From Clostridiales bacterium mt11 (GTDB lineage: Bacteria > Bacillota > Clostridia > Tissierellales > Tepidimicrobiaceae), in contig LN874946.1 in NCBI GenBank assembly GCA_001282665.1, forward strand, positions 90,445 through 154,444: a DNA stretch of 64,000 bases. The letters are read 5' to 3'. This document shows, one piece after another, positions 25,661-35,245 of the stretch. The notes under the pieces are model-generated. The model worked only from the letters and a program-made list of their open reading frames with translations, had not been told where the DNA came from and made no database searches. The first letter of the stretch is position 1, and the number at the start of each line of letters is the position of its first letter. The position numbers and the translations under genes were made by a program.

Positions 25661-25668
25661 AATAGATT

Positions 25669-26004
25669 ATGACAAAACAAAGTTTGAAAGAATGGCAAGA
25701 AGAAGGGAAAAAGAAGTTTGGGGACTTAAAAAACTGGGCGTTCACATGCCCTGCATGTGGACATGTAGCAACAGTACAAGATTTTTTAGATGCTGGTGGT
25801 GACATTAATGATTCTTATCAAAATTGTATAGGCAGGATAAATGGTAAAGGCGAGAATGGTATGAAAGGTAAAGATAAAGGATATGGTTGCAATTGGGCTG
25901 CTTATGGATTGTTTGGGACTTTAGGAAAGGGGAGAGTTATTACTATCACTACTCCAGAAGGAAAAGAAGTGGAATTGGCGGAAGTGTTCGATTTTTCTAA
26001 GTAG
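25669..26004 (+). CDS. VVA0879-family zinc-ribbon phage protein
   Basis: The 111-residue protein begins MTKQSLKEWQEEGKKKFGD and has CPACGH, then NCIGR and GCNW, so four cysteines can bind zinc. This arrangement matches the VVA0879 family of phage early proteins as I remember it. No molecular function is known to me. Confidence 0.65.
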   Translation: MTKQSLKEWQEEGKKKFGDLKNWAFTCPACGHVATVQDFLDAGGDINDSYQNCIGRINGKGENGMKGKDKGYGCNWAAYGLFGTLGKGRVITITTPEGKEVELAEVFDFSK

Positions 26005-26050
26005 TAAACTCTATAAGGTTAATAAAATGTGTTCATAGGGGGTTTATATA

Positions 26051-26305
26051 ATGACTGAAGAAGAATTAATTAAGGCAAATGAACTCCAGAAGGAAATACA
26101 AAAATTAGAATGGTTTATAAGGAAAGCTCGAAAAGTTTGGACAGGAAAGATTATAAAGAGAACTTCAAAATTTATATTTAAAAGTGATAGTTATGGGATG
26201 TTTGAGGAAGAAGAGTATGAAATGAATACAGAAGTTAAAAATAAAGTTTTAAATGTATTGGTAGAACATTTAAAGGATTTAAGAAAACAATTAGAGAGTT
26301 TGTAA
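26051..26305 (+). CDS. Coiled-coil hypothetical protein
   Basis: 84 residues, heptad-like helices at both ends (LIKANELQKEIQKLEWFIRK and LVEHLKDLRKQLESL) around a short basic middle. ATG 26051 follows GGGGG. It lies between early genes and the endolysin; no family recognised. Confidence 0.6.
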   Translation: MTEEELIKANELQKEIQKLEWFIRKARKVWTGKIIKRTSKFIFKSDSYGMFEEEEYEMNTEVKNKVLNVLVEHLKDLRKQLESL

Positions 26306-26341
26306 TATACGTTACAGACTTATATATAAAGGAGGTAAACA

Positions 26342-27514
26342 ATGTTTGATATTGAGAAGAAAATAATAATTGATTTTATACCAATAACTAATGGAAATAG
26401 ACCAGGATACAATATGGTACCTGAGTATATTACAGTACATGATACTGGAAATGAAAAAGAAGGTGCAGATGCTTTAAATCATGCAAAATATTTAAAAAAT
26501 ACTTCCACATCTCCAAGCTGGCACTATACAGTAGATGACAAAAGAATCGTTCAGCATTTACCTATAAATGAAAATGGTTGGCATGCAGGAGATGGCAGAG
26601 AAGGAAAAGGAAATAGAAAATCTATAGGAATAGAGATTTGTATGAATGAAGGGATAGACAGAGTCAAAGCTGAAAAATTAGCTGCTGAGCTTATAACTTA
26701 TTTAATGTGGAAATATGATATTCCTTTAAATGGAGTTGTACAGCATAATCATTGGACAGGGAAAAATTGTCCAAGACTTATAAGATCAAGACCAAATGGC
26801 TGGCAGAACTTTATCAAATTAATATCCACATCAAATACTACATTAACTACAATAATGGGTACATCAGAAGCTAAAAAAGAACAAATGGTATCCTTTGCAC
26901 TCAAGGGAAATAAAGCTCCTTCCTTACCAAATTGCACTATTGAAGAATTAGCTAAAATCTTTATAGAAGAAGCCGAAATAGAAGGCGTAAGGGCTGATGT
27001 AGCTTGGACACAAAGTCTAAAGGAAACAGGATACTTTAAATATGGTGGCATAGTTCTTCCTGAACAAAATAATTATGGTGGGATTGGAGCCTTAAACAAC
27101 AATAAAACAGGACAAGCAGCAAGATTTGAAAGCCCAAGAATAGGAGTAAGAGCACAAATACAACATCTAAAAGCTTACGCTTCTACTGAACCACTGAAGG
27201 AAAAATGTGTAGACCCAAGATTTAATTTAGTTAATAGAGGTAGTGCAAAATATGTAGAATGGTTAGGATATAAAGATAATCCAAATGGAGCAGGTTGGGC
27301 ATGGCCGGGAGAAGGGTATGGATACGATATAGTAAAACTACTAAATAAAATATTAAATGAACCAATTAACAAGGAACACTGGGGAGAAGAGATTTATCAA
27401 AGATTAGTTAAAAAAGGTATTAAGTTTGATGAGAAAAGATTTGATGATCCACTTACAAGAGCTGAAGCTTTTGTGATTGTAGATAAAGTTACAGATTTAG
27501 TAAATAATAAATAG
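26342..27514 (+). CDS. Endolysin: amidase_2 plus glucosaminidase
   Basis: The 390-residue protein has two catalytic parts. Residues about 25-150 form an N-acetylmuramoyl-L-alanine amidase with zinc ligands H33 (TVHDTGN), H135 (VVQHNHW) and C143 (KNCPR). Residues about 185-350 form a glucosaminidase-like domain (IEGVRADVAWTQSLKETGYF, NNYGGIGA). The end (DPLTRAEAFVIVDKV) resembles part of an SLH-type wall-binding motif. It has no signal peptide, so release needs a holin; holin-like genes lie at 27993-28684. It sits in the early operon, ahead of the Mor gene. Confidence 0.9.
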   Translation: MFDIEKKIIIDFIPITNGNRPGYNMVPEYITVHDTGNEKEGADALNHAKYLKNTSTSPSWHYTVDDKRIVQHLPINENGWHAGDGREGKGNRKSIGIEICMNEGIDRVKAEKLAAELITYLMWKYDIPLNGVVQHNHWTGKNCPRLIRSRPNGWQNFIKLISTSNTTLTTIMGTSEAKKEQMVSFALKGNKAPSLPNCTIEELAKIFIEEAEIEGVRADVAWTQSLKETGYFKYGGIVLPEQNNYGGIGALNNNKTGQAARFESPRIGVRAQIQHLKAYASTEPLKEKCVDPRFNLVNRGSAKYVEWLGYKDNPNGAGWAWPGEGYGYDIVKLLNKILNEPINKEHWGEEIYQRLVKKGIKFDEKRFDDPLTRAEAFVIVDKVTDLVNNK

Positions 27515-27561
27515 CTTGAAAAAAAGATTCAAAGAATGTAATATAAAGGTGGTGAATCCGA

Positions 27562-27888
27562 TTGGAAGACTGGGTAAAAGATATTGAAATCGAAGATTTG
27601 GATGAACCATACTATCAAATAGCTGAGAAGATGGGAATTAAAGTAGCGTTAGAAATGGCTAAAATGTTTCAAGGAAGTCAAGTATATTTTCCTAAAGTAG
27701 AAACTTCATGTAACCCAAAGAGAAAACAACTCATAAAAGAAGAATTCAATGGTTATAATTACCGGGAGCTTGCGGAAAAATACGGGTTCACTGAAAGGTG
27801 GGTAAGGGAAATATGTAAAGACCAGGTTGAAAGGGAAAGAAATAAACCACCAGAAAATCAGCTGTCATTATTTGATAGCGTTGAATAA
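27562..27888 (+). CDS. Mor-family transcription activator
   Basis: The 108-residue protein shows MGIKVALEMAKMFQGSQVYF, then KRKQLIKEEFNGYNYRELAEKYG and ERWVREIC, the dimerisation and helix-turn-helix parts of the Mu Mor/C family. It should activate the following head and tail operon. It starts at TTG 27562 behind AAGGTGGTGA and is the last early gene, directly before a terminator, exactly as Mor in Mu. Confidence 0.9.
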   Translation: MEDWVKDIEIEDLDEPYYQIAEKMGIKVALEMAKMFQGSQVYFPKVETSCNPKRKQLIKEEFNGYNYRELAEKYGFTERWVREICKDQVERERNKPPENQLSLFDSVE

Positions 27889-27933
27889 ACTATTGAAGCC
27901 ATCAAATGAGAAAACAGGGAAAAGGTTGTAAAA

Positions 27934-27972
27934 TTGCAGTATAAGAGTAAATCTTGTACTGCAATTTTTTTA
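27934..27972 (+). terminator. Early-operon terminator
   Basis: TTGCAGTA (27934-27941)/TACTGCAA (27957-27964) followed by TTTTTTT. Confidence 0.85.
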
Positions 27973-27992
27973 TTTAAAAAGGAGGGAAAGGG

Positions 27993-28418
27993 ATGTCAGA
28001 AGTTTTAAATGAGTTTATCGTAAGTCTTGCTGTAGGGCTCGTAACATTACTGTCTTCTTATATCATTTATTACATTAGAAAAGCAACACTAAAGATTATT
28101 GTAGAGACTGAAAAATTAGACAATGAAGAGCAAAGAATACTAGTTCAGACAGCAGTTGAAAGACTGGAAGATGTAACAACTAAAACAGTATGGAGTATAG
28201 AGCAAAGAACTGCAAAAGAATTGAGGGAGAATGTAAAAACAGGGAAAACCTCAAGGAAAGAATTGAAACAGCTATCAGAAGTTGCATATCAAGACATATT
28301 AGATCAGATGAAGCCAGAGTATATACAAGTACTGGAGGAAACATTAGTAGACATGGAAGGCTATATAAAAAACACCATTGAGGCTAAACTGCTAGAAATG
28401 AAGGAGGAACTTTATTAA
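27993..28418 (+). CDS. Holin-like protein (LL-H type)
   Basis: The 141-residue protein has one N-terminal membrane segment (FIVSLAVGLVTLLSSYIIYYI) and a long charged helical tail, the build of LL-H-type holins. ATG 27993 follows GGAGGGA. It is the first gene after the early terminator, so it is likely under Mor-type control. The pairing with the endolysin at 26342 is inferred. Confidence 0.6.
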   Translation: MSEVLNEFIVSLAVGLVTLLSSYIIYYIRKATLKIIVETEKLDNEEQRILVQTAVERLEDVTTKTVWSIEQRTAKELRENVKTGKTSRKELKQLSEVAYQDILDQMKPEYIQVLEETLVDMEGYIKNTIEAKLLEMKEELY

Positions 28419-28684
28419 TGGACTTAAGCTGGGTACTTCAAACTGCAACTATGATAGGCATAGGTATTATAGGATATTTTTTAAAAACAACAATGAATAA
28501 ACTAGAAGATGACATAAAAAACAATGAAGATAGGGTAGAAAAGCTGGAAAAAGAGATGAATAATTTAAAAAGCGATCTCCCTTTTATTTATGTGACAAGA
28601 GAAGATTTCATTAGAGCTATGAATAACGTTGATAAGAAACTAGATAAAATTTATGACGGGATGGTGAAAGGGGGCAAACAGTAA
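28418..28684 (+). CDS. Small membrane protein with coiled coil
   Basis: The 88-residue protein has an N-terminal membrane segment (VLQTATMIGIGIIGYFL) followed by a coiled coil (DDIKNNEDRVEKLEKEMNNL). It overlaps the holin-like gene stop by one base. It may be a second holin or a spanin-like or accessory lysis protein. Function not proven. Confidence 0.6.
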   Translation: MDLSWVLQTATMIGIGIIGYFLKTTMNKLEDDIKNNEDRVEKLEKEMNNLKSDLPFIYVTREDFIRAMNNVDKKLDKIYDGMVKGGKQ

Positions 28685-28998
28685 TGGATGAAAGAGAGTT
28701 TCAAGCAGTAAGAAGAAATAAAGCTGTAAGAGGATACATCATGAGAAGTCTAGCTAAGGGATACAACAATACTTTACTTTGTAGGCAACTTGTAAATGTC
28801 ATGATAAATGATGGAATAATAGTATCTCCAGATATCTCAAAGCATTTAGATTATCTAAGAGGTAAGGGCTATATAGAGTTTACAGACAAAAGGGTTAATT
28901 CATATACAGCATACGCCAACGATGCAACTATCAAAATAACAGTCAAAGGAATTGACTTAATAGAGGGTACAATAGAGGACCCAGGAGTTGATATTTAA
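28684..28998 (+). CDS. Winged-helix-like phage protein (Mu gp26 position)
   Basis: 104 residues; LVNVMINDGIIVSPDISKHLDYLRGKGYIEF reads as a winged helix in which only parts are quoted here: HLDYLRGKGYIEF is the recognition end. It occupies the place of Mu gp26, just before the small terminase, with one-base overlaps on both sides. Role unknown. Confidence 0.6.
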   Translation: MDEREFQAVRRNKAVRGYIMRSLAKGYNNTLLCRQLVNVMINDGIIVSPDISKHLDYLRGKGYIEFTDKRVNSYTAYANDATIKITVKGIDLIEGTIEDPGVDI

Positions 28999-29558
28999 TG
29001 GCTAAAAAAAACAGAGTGAGGTCGAAGATAGATGATCTTCCTGAAGAAGTAAAATCAAAAGTAGATGAAATGGTAGCAGATACTAAATACACTTACGCTG
29101 AAATAGCATTGTGGTTAAAAGATAAGGGATATGAGATATCTAAATCAAGTGTTGGTAGATATGCTTTAAGAACTAATAATGCTACACAAAGATTAACAGA
29201 GGCACAGGAACAAACAAAAGCATTGATTGAAGTCATAAAGAAAAATCCAGATATAGATTATACTGAACCTGGATTACAGTTATTAGCAAGCGAACTCACA
29301 AAAAAGATTGCACAAGCGGAAGAAGAATTCGACAATATGCCACTAGACAAAGCTGGAAGGCTAATAGTTTCTTTAAGTAGAACAAAAGCATATAAGGACA
29401 AAGTAAAACAAGATATGCAAGAGAAGGTAGACTTGGCATTTGAAAAGCTTGAGGAAGATATATTCAAAACAATAAAAGAAGATCCTGAACTTGTAGACAG
29501 AATGAAATCAATACTCGAAGAAGCAAAAGCAAGGATGATTAATGATGATGAATATTGA
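28998..29558 (+). CDS. Terminase small subunit (DUF3486, Mu gp27)
   Basis: The 186-residue protein begins with a basic helix-turn-helix region (KYTYAEIALWLKDKGYEI then KSSVGRYALRTN) and has a long helical rest. This fits DUF3486. It recognises phage DNA for headful packaging together with gp28. It overlaps the large terminase start. Confidence 0.88.
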   Translation: MAKKNRVRSKIDDLPEEVKSKVDEMVADTKYTYAEIALWLKDKGYEISKSSVGRYALRTNNATQRLTEAQEQTKALIEVIKKNPDIDYTEPGLQLLASELTKKIAQAEEEFDNMPLDKAGRLIVSLSRTKAYKDKVKQDMQEKVDLAFEKLEEDIFKTIKEDPELVDRMKSILEEAKARMINDDEY

Positions 29559-31305
29559 TAAGTACCTCAAAGAGCTTGAGATTGATGAAAATTTAGAAGC
29601 CATACAATCCCAAGAATATCAGAAAGAATTATTTTTAGAGTATGTAATAAAAAGTGGTAATTACAAAGAATACAAAGAAGAACTTTACAAAGAATACAAA
29701 GAAGGTTCCCAAATAGAAGGGAAAGAAGGTTTGAGAAAAAAACTCGGAGCTATAGACCTTGAGTATTTTGGAAGAGCATATTTTCCTCACTATTTCTATA
29801 GAAAAGCCCCAGAGTTTCACAGAGAACTTAATGAGATTTGGTTTGATGGAGTACTAAAGGGGCTTAATCCATTGAAAAATTGCAAAAAAATCAATAAGAT
29901 GCAAGGCTCTAGAAGGGCTATAGCTGCACCTAGAGGACACGCAAAATCAACTAATTTAACATTTAAAGATGCAATCCATGCAATATTATACGAATACAAA
30001 CATTACATACTAATTCTTTCAGATTCATCAGAGCAAGCAGAGGGTTTCCTTTCTGATATTAAAGCAGAAATTGAAGATAATGTTGCAATTAGAGAAGACT
30101 TTGGAGAATTAAAAAGTTTTAAGGGCTGGACTGATAGCAGTATCAAAACGAAGACAGGAATAAAAGTTGATGCAATAGGTTCAGGTAAAAAGGTGAGAGG
30201 TAGAAGAGAAAGAAATTGGAGACCAGATTTAATTATACTGGATGATGTGGAGAATGATGAAAATGTAAATACACCAGAACAACGAAAGAAGTTATCTAAT
30301 TGGTATTTTAAAGCGGTATCAAAAGCTGGAGATACATATACAGATATTGTGTATATAGGAACAATACTTCATTATGACAGTTTACTTAGCAAGGTATTAT
30401 CTAACCCAGCATACAAGAGCGTGAAGTTCAAGGGGATAATAAGTTTTTCCAAGAATAAATATCTTTGGGATGCCTGGGAACAGATATATATAGATTTGGA
30501 AAATCCAAGAAGAGAAGAAGATGCACTAGAATTCTTTGAAACTAATAAAGAAGAAATGCTTGAAGGGACAGAAGTGCTCTGGGAAGAAAAATTAAGCTAC
30601 TATGATTTGATGTGTATAAGAGTTAGCGAAGGAGAAGCAAGTTTTAATTCTGAAATTCAGAATGAACCTATCGACCCTGAATCTTGTACTTTTAATGAAG
30701 AATGGTTTGATTATTACAATGAAGCAGAGATAGATTTTAAAGATAAAAAATTTATATTTGTAGGAGCAATAGACCCTTCACTAGGCAAAAATAAAAAAAG
30801 TGACTATTCAACAATAATCATAATAGCTAAAGATACTAAGACAGGATACATGTATGTATATGAAGCAAGTGTGGAAAGAAGACACCCAGATGTAATTATA
30901 TCTGATTCAATCGAAAGTAGCAGGAGATTAAAAAGAGAAACAGGCAGAGGATATACAAAAATAGGGGTTGAGACTAACCAATTCCAATACTTTTTCAAGG
31001 ATGCAATGGCCAAAGAGAGTGCAAAACAAAACGAGTATCTTCCGATAGAAGAAATTCATAATACAACTGATAAAAAAATGAGAATAGAAAGCTTACAACC
31101 ATATATAAAAAACAAATATATTAAATTTAATTTAAAGCACAAAACACTTTTAGAGCAGTTAAAAAATTTTCCAATGGCAGCACATGATGATGGTCCAGAT
31201 GCATTAGAAATGGCAGTAAAGTTGGCAGAAAAAATATCAGGAGAACAAACAGATTATAAATCGGTTATAAAGAGAATGATCAAGTTTAAAAAAGGAGCAT
31301 ACTAA
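29542..31305 (+). CDS. Terminase large subunit (Mu gp28)
   Basis: The 587-residue packaging motor has Walker-A-like APRGHAKST (129-137), Walker B LIILDDVE (230-237) and a C-terminal RNase H-like nuclease with AIDPSLGK and DDGPDALEMA. Three ATGs lie close together at 29542, 29545 and 29548, any of which could be used. Confidence 0.95.
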   Translation: MMMNIDKYLKELEIDENLEAIQSQEYQKELFLEYVIKSGNYKEYKEELYKEYKEGSQIEGKEGLRKKLGAIDLEYFGRAYFPHYFYRKAPEFHRELNEIWFDGVLKGLNPLKNCKKINKMQGSRRAIAAPRGHAKSTNLTFKDAIHAILYEYKHYILILSDSSEQAEGFLSDIKAEIEDNVAIREDFGELKSFKGWTDSSIKTKTGIKVDAIGSGKKVRGRRERNWRPDLIILDDVENDENVNTPEQRKKLSNWYFKAVSKAGDTYTDIVYIGTILHYDSLLSKVLSNPAYKSVKFKGIISFSKNKYLWDAWEQIYIDLENPRREEDALEFFETNKEEMLEGTEVLWEEKLSYYDLMCIRVSEGEASFNSEIQNEPIDPESCTFNEEWFDYYNEAEIDFKDKKFIFVGAIDPSLGKNKKSDYSTIIIIAKDTKTGYMYVYEASVERRHPDVIISDSIESSRRLKRETGRGYTKIGVETNQFQYFFKDAMAKESAKQNEYLPIEEIHNTTDKKMRIESLQPYIKNKYIKFNLKHKTLLEQLKNFPMAAHDDGPDALEMAVKLAEKISGEQTDYKSVIKRMIKFKKGAY

Positions 31306-32883
31306 ATGTTAGTAGACAAATATGGAAATAAAGTAAATACAAAAAAACCTATACAGAGAGAAATAGCAGTTGCAAGCATATATGACAAGTATAGCACCTA
31401 TCCATCAGATGGACTAACACCTGTAAAGCTTGCACAAATATTTAAGGAAGCTGATGCAGGGGATATATATAGGCAAATGGAGTTATTTGAAGAAATGGAA
31501 GGAAAGGATCCTCATCTTTTTTCACAACTTCAAACTAGAAAGAATGCAGTTGTAGGATTAGATTTTGAAATACTTCCTTACTCTGAAAATGATAAAGATA
31601 AAGAGATAGCACAATTTATAACAGATATAATCTTCAATTTAGATTCAATTGATGATGTATTTATGGATTTATTAGATGCAATAGGTAAAGGGTTTGCAGT
31701 CAGTGAAATAATGTGGGAAGTCAAGAATGGAAAAGTGTTAGTCAAGGAAATTAAAAACAGACATCAGAAAAAGTTCTTTTGGGATGAAAATGGTTATATG
31801 AGAGTAGCTACCGACGAAGAGCCAAATGGGATATTGTTGCCAAAGGATAAATTCATAATACACAAATATAAAGCTTGTTCAGGGCACATTACAAAAGCTG
31901 GAGTACTAAGAGTTGTTGCTTGGATGTACCTTTTTAAAAACTACGATATAAAGGATTGGGTAAGTTTTTGCGAAGTATATGGAATGCCTTTAAGACTAGG
32001 AAAGTATGCACCAGGAAGTAGTGAAGATGAAAAAAATGCTTTAATGAGGGCGTTGGTTACGCTTGGTTCTGATGCAGCGGGGATAGTTCCTGAAGGAGCT
32101 TCTATTGAATTTATAGATAGTAATAAAACAGCAACATCAGATATATATGAAAAACTTGCAGATTTTTGCAATAAAGAAATTTCAAAAGCTATATTAGGAC
32201 AAACCTTAACTAGTGAAATAGGAAATAGTGGTTCTTATGCAGCAAGCAAAACACATGGAGAAGTAAGACAAGACCTTGTAGAGGCAGATTCAAAGGCATT
32301 GGCCCAAACGATAAGAAGAGATTTGATAAAACCTTTAGTTATGTTTAATTTTGGAGATGATTCAAGGCTTCCATACTTAAAGTTTCATAGTGAGCCACCA
32401 GAAGACTTGGAGAAATCTGCCAAAACTTATGCAACCTTAATTAGTGATATAGGGTTACCAGTATCAGAAAAACATGTTTACGAAAAGTTTGGTATACCTA
32501 AGCCAGAAGATGGACAAAAACTAATAATTCCACCTACACGAACACCAACTATATTAAAGGACACTGAAATAATCGCAAATAAGACTGCAAAAAAAGAGAA
32601 TACTTCTGTTAAATTTCAGAAAGAAGTAGATAAATTAGCTGATGAAGCTACTGAAAAAAGTAAAGAATTGTTTAAAGAAATGTTTAAACCTTTAGTAAGG
32701 TTGATAGATAATTCTAATTCGTTAGAAGAGATAAAAGAAAAACTAGATGATCCAGTAGAACTTGAAAAGATATATGGTGAAATGACAAGTGCAGAATTTG
32801 AAGAGCTATTACAAAGAGTAATGTTTGCCGCTGACATGCTGGGAAGGATGAGAGAAGATGCTGAACATCCAGAAGATAGTTAA
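31306..32883 (+). CDS. Portal protein (DUF935, Mu gp29)
   Basis: The 525-residue protein shows the DUF935 landmarks LFEEMEGKDPHLFSQLQTRK and KAILGQTLTSEIG. It forms the dodecameric portal at one capsid vertex. The start immediately follows the terminase stop. Confidence 0.93.
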   Translation: MLVDKYGNKVNTKKPIQREIAVASIYDKYSTYPSDGLTPVKLAQIFKEADAGDIYRQMELFEEMEGKDPHLFSQLQTRKNAVVGLDFEILPYSENDKDKEIAQFITDIIFNLDSIDDVFMDLLDAIGKGFAVSEIMWEVKNGKVLVKEIKNRHQKKFFWDENGYMRVATDEEPNGILLPKDKFIIHKYKACSGHITKAGVLRVVAWMYLFKNYDIKDWVSFCEVYGMPLRLGKYAPGSSEDEKNALMRALVTLGSDAAGIVPEGASIEFIDSNKTATSDIYEKLADFCNKEISKAILGQTLTSEIGNSGSYAASKTHGEVRQDLVEADSKALAQTIRRDLIKPLVMFNFGDDSRLPYLKFHSEPPEDLEKSAKTYATLISDIGLPVSEKHVYEKFGIPKPEDGQKLIIPPTRTPTILKDTEIIANKTAKKENTSVKFQKEVDKLADEATEKSKELFKEMFKPLVRLIDNSNSLEEIKEKLDDPVELEKIYGEMTSAEFEELLQRVMFAADMLGRMREDAEHPEDS

Positions 32884-33595
32884 TGAACCTTTAAAATTTG
32901 AAGAAGCAATAGAATACTTTGAAGGTAGAATCTCCATTACATCAAGTCAATATTATAGAATTGCAAGAGAATATAGAACAAAAGCTTTTACAGTTTCGGG
33001 ATACTCTTCAGCTGAAATATTAAATGAGTTTCACAAAGAACTAGTAAAAGCACTGGATGAGGGAACAACTTGTAAGAAATTTAAAGATAGCATGAATGAC
33101 TTTCTTGAAAGAAAAGGATATGAAGGATTATCCGCCTTTCAAGCAGATAACATTTTTAGAACAAACATTCAAACTGCTTACAATGTAGGACATTATAAAC
33201 AAATGACAAGTCCAGCAGTAATAAAAGCAAGACCATATTGGCAATATGATGCAGTAAATGATAGCAGAACAAGACCTACTCATGCGGCACTAGATGGGAA
33301 AGTGTTCCCTGCTGATCATGAATTTTGGGATACTTGGTATCCTCCTAATGGATATAGATGTAGATGTGGAGTTTCAACTTTGAGTCAAAGACAAGTTGAA
33401 AGCAGAGGATTGAAAATAGAAGATGAAATACCACTTATGGTTGAACCAGAAGGACAAGTTGCAAGACCTCTTTTGCCAGATAAGGGATTTAATTATAATC
33501 CAGCTAAAAGAGCATGGGAACCAGACATTTCTAAGTGGCCTAAGCCTTTAAGAGAAGCATATAAAAAAAGAGAAAAAGTTGCTAACGCTGATTAA
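32858..33595 (+). CDS. Minor head protein (Mu F/SPP1 gp7 family, Mu gp30)
   Basis: The 245-residue protein contains FRTNIQTAYNVGHYKQM, SRTRPTHAALDGKVFP and the motif YPPNGYRCRCGV, the Phage_Mu_F signature. It acts in head assembly or DNA injection. It overlaps the portal gene by 26 bp. Confidence 0.93.
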   Translation: MLNIQKIVNEPLKFEEAIEYFEGRISITSSQYYRIAREYRTKAFTVSGYSSAEILNEFHKELVKALDEGTTCKKFKDSMNDFLERKGYEGLSAFQADNIFRTNIQTAYNVGHYKQMTSPAVIKARPYWQYDAVNDSRTRPTHAALDGKVFPADHEFWDTWYPPNGYRCRCGVSTLSQRQVESRGLKIEDEIPLMVEPEGQVARPLLPDKGFNYNPAKRAWEPDISKWPKPLREAYKKREKVANAD

Positions 33596-33813
33596 TACTA
33601 TGGTTTAAACATATAAATAATACTTTAAAAAAGAAGGTGATTGTCAAATATATTTTAAAACGAATTTAAAGGCTTTTTAGAATAAAAACAATGCCTTTTA
33701 ATACAATTACACCTAAACAAAAAGTAACGATAAAATAACGCCGAGTAACGGGGTTTTAGAACGAATTAGGATAGAAGTTTATATTAAACAAATAAGAGGT
33801 GATGTACTACCAA
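33596..33813 (+). other. Gene-free stretch between gp30 and protease genes
   Basis: No ORF with a ribosome-binding site is seen. A hairpin AAAGGC.../...GCCTTT near 33667-33697 followed by TTTTAATAC is terminator-like. The sequence further right (AGTAACG twice) may hold an internal promoter, but I find no convincing boxes. Confidence 0.5.
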
Positions 33814-34836
33814 ATGAAACTTAAAAATGGATATTTAATTCTTTCAGAAAGTATAAGTGTAAATGGAGTTCCTGAAAACATAAAAATATTACCTCTTGGG
33901 AATGTGAATTCAAGGAAAGGGAATTTTTTAGTAGATGAAACTTCATTTAAAGAAATGCAACAGTATTTTACAGATAGGCAAATTGATGTGGTTATTGATT
34001 ATGAACACCAAACATTAGAAGGAACAGAGGCTCCTGCTGCTGGATGGATAAAGGATCTAAAACTAACTGATGAAGGAGTAGTGGCAAAGGTAGATTGGAC
34101 TGATAGAGCTAAAGAGTACTTAAAAAATAAGGAGTATAGATACCTTTCTCCAGTAATATTTAAAAGAAAATCTGATGGGAGAGCAATAGTTCTACATTCA
34201 GTGGCTTTAACCAATACACCAGCTATAGACGGTATGGAGCCAATAGTAAATAACTTAAATTTTTTAAAAGGAGGAAAAGAGGATATGAATGAATTTTTAA
34301 AAAAATTAGCGGTGCTTCTAGGACTTGATGAAAACGCAACAGAAGAAGAAATTATTGAAGCGATTAAAAAATTAGCTGAAAACGAGAAAGCTCCTGAAGG
34401 CAATGAAGAAGAAATAGTTGCAAACAAAGAGATACTTGAAGCACTTGAACTAGATGAAAAGGCTACAGTTGAGGATGTGAAAGGAAAAATTATAGCTTTA
34501 AAAAATCCTGCTGGATATGTTTCTGCTGAAGACTTTACTAAACTTAAAGAAAAGATACAAGAAAAGGAAAGTGAAGATTTAGTAAAAATGGCACTTTCAA
34601 CAGGGAAAATAACTCCAGCACAAAAGGATTGGGCAAAACAGTATGCACTTAAAGACCCATCTGGGTTTAAGAACTTTGTAGACAAGGCACCACAAGTAGT
34701 ACCTCTAGAAGAATTAGAATTGACTGACAAGAAAACAAAATCACCAAAACTAAATTCAGAATTGGAGATAAGCATTAACAAGCAGCTAGGAATTACATCA
34801 GAAGAAATAGAGAAATATGGAAAGGATGATGAATAA
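33814..34836 (+). CDS. Mu I-like capsid protease/scaffold (gp32)
   Basis: The protein of about 340 residues has an N-terminal protease domain (VVIDYEHQTLEGTEAPAAG, YLSPVIFKR, LHSVALTNTPAI) typical of Mu-like prohead protease. Its C-terminal half is charged and helical and would be the scaffold; in Mu an internal start gives the scaffold Z. An ATG at 34285 behind AAGGAGG could be that internal start here. ATG 33814 is chosen for spacing from GAGGTGAT; 33799 and 33802 sit too close. Confidence 0.88.
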   Translation: MKLKNGYLILSESISVNGVPENIKILPLGNVNSRKGNFLVDETSFKEMQQYFTDRQIDVVIDYEHQTLEGTEAPAAGWIKDLKLTDEGVVAKVDWTDRAKEYLKNKEYRYLSPVIFKRKSDGRAIVLHSVALTNTPAIDGMEPIVNNLNFLKGGKEDMNEFLKKLAVLLGLDENATEEEIIEAIKKLAENEKAPEGNEEEIVANKEILEALELDEKATVEDVKGKIIALKNPAGYVSAEDFTKLKEKIQEKESEDLVKMALSTGKITPAQKDWAKQYALKDPSGFKNFVDKAPQVVPLEELELTDKKTKSPKLNSELEISINKQLGITSEEIEKYGKDDE

Positions 34837-35231
34837 TGGCACTAAATCAAGGGAGAAATACACCTGAGAGATCAGCAGATTTTCTAGTACTTCCAGTAAA
34901 GGCTGGAGCCGTAATATATGAAGGAAGTTTAGTTGCAATAAAGGCTGGTTATGCAGTACCTGGGAAAGTTGATACAACTATTATATCTGTTGGCAGAGCA
35001 GAAGAATTTATTGACAATACAACAGGAGTTGATGGGGACAAGATTATAAAAGTAAAAAGAGGATGTTTCAAGTTTGAAAATGATGGAACTATTAAGCAGG
35101 AACATGTTCTACAAGATTGTTATATTGTGGATGATGAAACAGTTGGAGCTACTGACGATACTGGAAAGAGAGCTAAAGCAGGAAAAGTAATAGAAATTGA
35201 ACCTGATGGAGTTTGGGTTTTAATTAGATAA
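34836..35231 (+). CDS. Capsid decoration/cement-like protein (DUF2190-like)
   Basis: The 131-residue beta-rich protein, AVIYEGSLVAIKAGYAVPGK and VGRAEEFIDNTTG, resembles DUF2190 cement proteins encoded between protease and major capsid. It overlaps the protease stop by one base. Confidence 0.7.
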   Translation: MALNQGRNTPERSADFLVLPVKAGAVIYEGSLVAIKAGYAVPGKVDTTIISVGRAEEFIDNTTGVDGDKIIKVKRGCFKFENDGTIKQEHVLQDCYIVDDETVGATDDTGKRAKAGKVIEIEPDGVWVLIR

Positions 35232-35245
35232 GGGAGGAATGACAA

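Noticed and set aside
33999..34781. 260-residue minus-strand ORF opposite the protease/scaffold gene
   Set aside because: Serine-rich shadow of the Glu/Lys-rich sense gene, no ribosome-binding site, no motif.
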